From: Neocallimastix lanati (nom. inval.)
Lineage: Eukaryota; Neocallimastigomycota; Neocallimastigomycetes; Neocallimastigales; Neocallimastigaceae
Assembly: GCA_016946835.1 (NCBI GenBank)
Contig: JACVTC010000040.1
Location: 1,117,501 to 1,142,500, forward strand
Direction of reading: 5' to 3'
Length of the DNA stretch: 25,000 nt
Part shown: piece after piece, positions 22,839 to 25,000 of the stretch
Position numbering within the stretch: position 1 is the stretch's first letter
Layout of the letters: each line of letters begins with the position of its first letter
Program-made: the position numbers and the translations under genes
The notes under the pieces: generated by a model
The model's database searches: none
Seen by the model: the letters and a program-made list of their open reading frames with translations, nothing else
What the model was told of the DNA's origin: nothing

Positions 22839-24873
22839 ATTTAAAAAAAAGATAAAAAAAAAAAAAAATAAATAATATATTTTAAAACAGTATAAACTTC
22901 TTATTAATTACAATTATTGGATAAAAAAAATTAAGAATATATGAACAATTATTGTATAAATTCAACAAACAATTTAATAAATATAGAAAAGCTTGATTTA
23001 AAATTAAATGTTATAATTAGAAATTATATATTAGAATTAATATGTTAACTTCAGATTTAAAATTATGTTAGATTTATAATTTACTATTAGATTTAAAAAT
23101 ATTTGTTTTGATAAAAAAAAAATAAATAAATACTATGAAAAAAAAAATGAAAACTTTTTAATGAATAAAGTAATATTATTAATATAATTTTTTTAATATA
23201 TTTTAAATAAAATCAATTAATGAAAAATATATATATATATATATATTTTTAATAACATTAATATATAACAAAGAATGAAAAAGATATATATATTATATTT
23301 ATATTTAATTTTATTAATAATTGATGTTAAAATAAAAAAAAAAAAATATTTATAGAGAAAGATTATAATTAACTATAATAGTAAAATAATATTAATGAAA
23401 ATATTTTCTATAATAGAAAATTGATTTTTTTAATTATTTTTAATAAACCATTTGTTCAACTTGATAGAAAATTATTTAAAAAGGAAAATGACGAATAAAT
23501 GAAGACAATAAAATATTCTATAGTTTATATTAATTTAATAACTAATAAATTCTCATATTATATATTAATTAATTATTAGCGGCCATTTCAAATTTTTAAT
23601 TTAATTTTTAAAATGATTTTTTTTTTTTTTATTTTTATTTTTATTTTTTTTTGGTCTAATAAATCTTTTTATTATTAATTTTTATATTTTTAATTATTAT
23701 TTATTTATCTTTTCATTTTTTTTTTTTATTTTTTTTTAAAAAAAATAATAATTATACTTTTATAATTTTTTTTTTTTTTTACCTTATTTTAATCAAAACC
23801 TTATTTATAAATATTTATTTATTAATATTAGTTATATTAATTGTATTTATTATTTAAAATTTATTTAATTTATTTATTATTATTCATTTATTTATTAATT
23901 ATTATAATTATTAATTATTTTTTATTATTTATTTATTTATGATCAAAACAATATAGTAATTATCAATATATATATAATTATATTATCTTTTCGAAAAATT
24001 ATTATTATATTAATTATAATATTAATTATATTATTTATTGTTTATTTATTTAATAATTTATTACGACTTTATTATAATTATTATTACATTTATTATTGAA
24101 TCTAAAATGCTATAATATTATTAAAATTAACAAATTTATTTATATTCCTTTTAAATAATGAAAAAATGAATAAACTATTTAAATTATACATTAAAGTAGT
24201 AGAAAATAAATTAAGAAAAAAAAATTAAGAAAAATAAAATAGAAATAAAAAAAAAAAAAAAAATACACCACATCAAAATTTAATTTATAAGAATATTATA
24301 ATAATGCGGTACTTTTAAAAAAAAAAAAAAAAGGATTTAAACAATTTATTGTAAATTAATTTTAATAAATTTTAAATAATATAATTTATTTAATAATATT
24401 TATTATTATTATTTATTATTAATATTAATATATATTAATATTAAAATTATTCTTATAAAAAAAATTATATATATATAATATATATAACACAATTTTATAA
24501 TTGTAGAGTTTGAATTATATTATTTCAAAATATTAAATATTGTTATTATTTATTTTATGTCAATAATTACAAAATAATTACAAAATTAATATTATATTTA
24601 TTAATACTAAATCTATCTTTTTTTTTTTTTTTAAAAAAAAAACATATATATATATTTAACATTTTTTATATTTAATTATAAATCTATTTTTCTAATTATA
24701 TATAATAAAATAAAACTTAAAAATTTATAAAATGCTTCCTTATAATTTTGTGACAAAATCCATAAAAAAAATAAAATAAAATAAATAAATAAAAAATAAA
24801 AAAAAAAAATAATAAAAAAAAAAAAAAAAAAAAAAAAACAATACATTAAAATAAAATGACATAGTAATAAAAT
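22839..24873. other. AT-rich region, no gene seen
   Basis: About 2 kb with no open frame worth calling on either strand. It holds homopolymers (23619-23630, 23767-23780, 24249-24263, 24319-24332, 24810-24838) and ATT/TTA-rich stretches (23860-24080). A single non-AT patch, attagcggccatttc, lies near 23575. Confidence 0.6.
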
Positions 24874-25000
24874 GACAATAAACGGTATTTAAAATTAAAT
24901 TATAATAAATTATTAAATCCTTCTCTTTTTTTAATATTTTTAATATGACAATATTTTAAAATTAAATGATAATAAATCACTAAATTCTTCTCTTTTTATA
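24874..25000. repeat. 73-bp direct duplication at the window edge
   Basis: The segment starting gacaata at 24874 (with ttaaaattaaat and ccttctcttttt) recurs starting at 24947 with small changes and a 5-bp gap. The second copy runs to the end of the window, so more copies may follow outside. Confidence 0.8.

Overview
The window looks like a very AT-rich nuclear contig from an early-diverging fungus. An anaerobic gut fungus (Neocallimastigomycota) is the best guess. The basis is near-90% AT intergenic DNA full of poly(A)/poly(T) runs and short AT microsatellites, small GT-AG introns, a canonical class III PI3-kinase, a membrane-SH3 protein of a fungal type, and decayed LTR and LINE retroelements. 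This assignment is inference; no rRNA or marker gene is present.

Layout. 1-3531 is AT-rich DNA with a weak coding relic (200-544) and a 67-bp tandem duplication. 3532-8967 (+) is a complete 17-exon VPS34 gene, which I reconstructed exon by exon; it predicts 822 residues with all kinase motifs intact. Its longest introns are inflated by AAT, AAAAT and ATT microsatellites. 9361-9570 (+) is a 69-codon ORF of unknown function with noticeably higher GC. 10571-11819 is a compact, non-autonomous LTR retrotransposon (TRIM-like): two 186-bp LTRs, a 5-bp target duplication, a polypurine tract, and a primer site that matches the complement of the anticodon arm of tRNA-Lys(CUU). A heptanucleotide AAATAAT satellite follows (about 11842-12629). 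12630-14986 shows no gene.

14987-16247 (+) is a two-exon gene for a secreted-ectodomain, single-pass membrane protein with a cytoplasmic Asn/Gln/Tyr-rich linker and a C-terminal SH3 domain (Fus1-like layout). 17438-18228 is a GC-richer island of broken reading frames. 19047-19796 is a LINE-type reverse transcriptase fragment with two small frameshifts, cut off just after RT motif A. A second AAATAAT heptamer array lies in the opposite orientation at 20090-20397. 21442-22449 (-) encodes another single-pass membrane protein with a Ser/Thr-rich and Pro-repeat stalk. 22450-25000 is AT-rich, with a 35-bp repeat cluster upstream of that gene and a 73-bp duplication at the window edge.

The most interesting biology is that the two membrane proteins, on opposite strands about 5 kb apart, share an eight-cysteine extracellular module with the same cysteine order (C-x3-C-x6-C ... 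C-x-C ... C-x2-C ... C). They differ in everything else. This resembles the cysteine layout of fungal CFEM domains but is not a clean match, so it may be a distinct family of surface modules. VPS34 itself acts separately, in autophagy and endosomal sorting. No operon-like functional grouping is implied.
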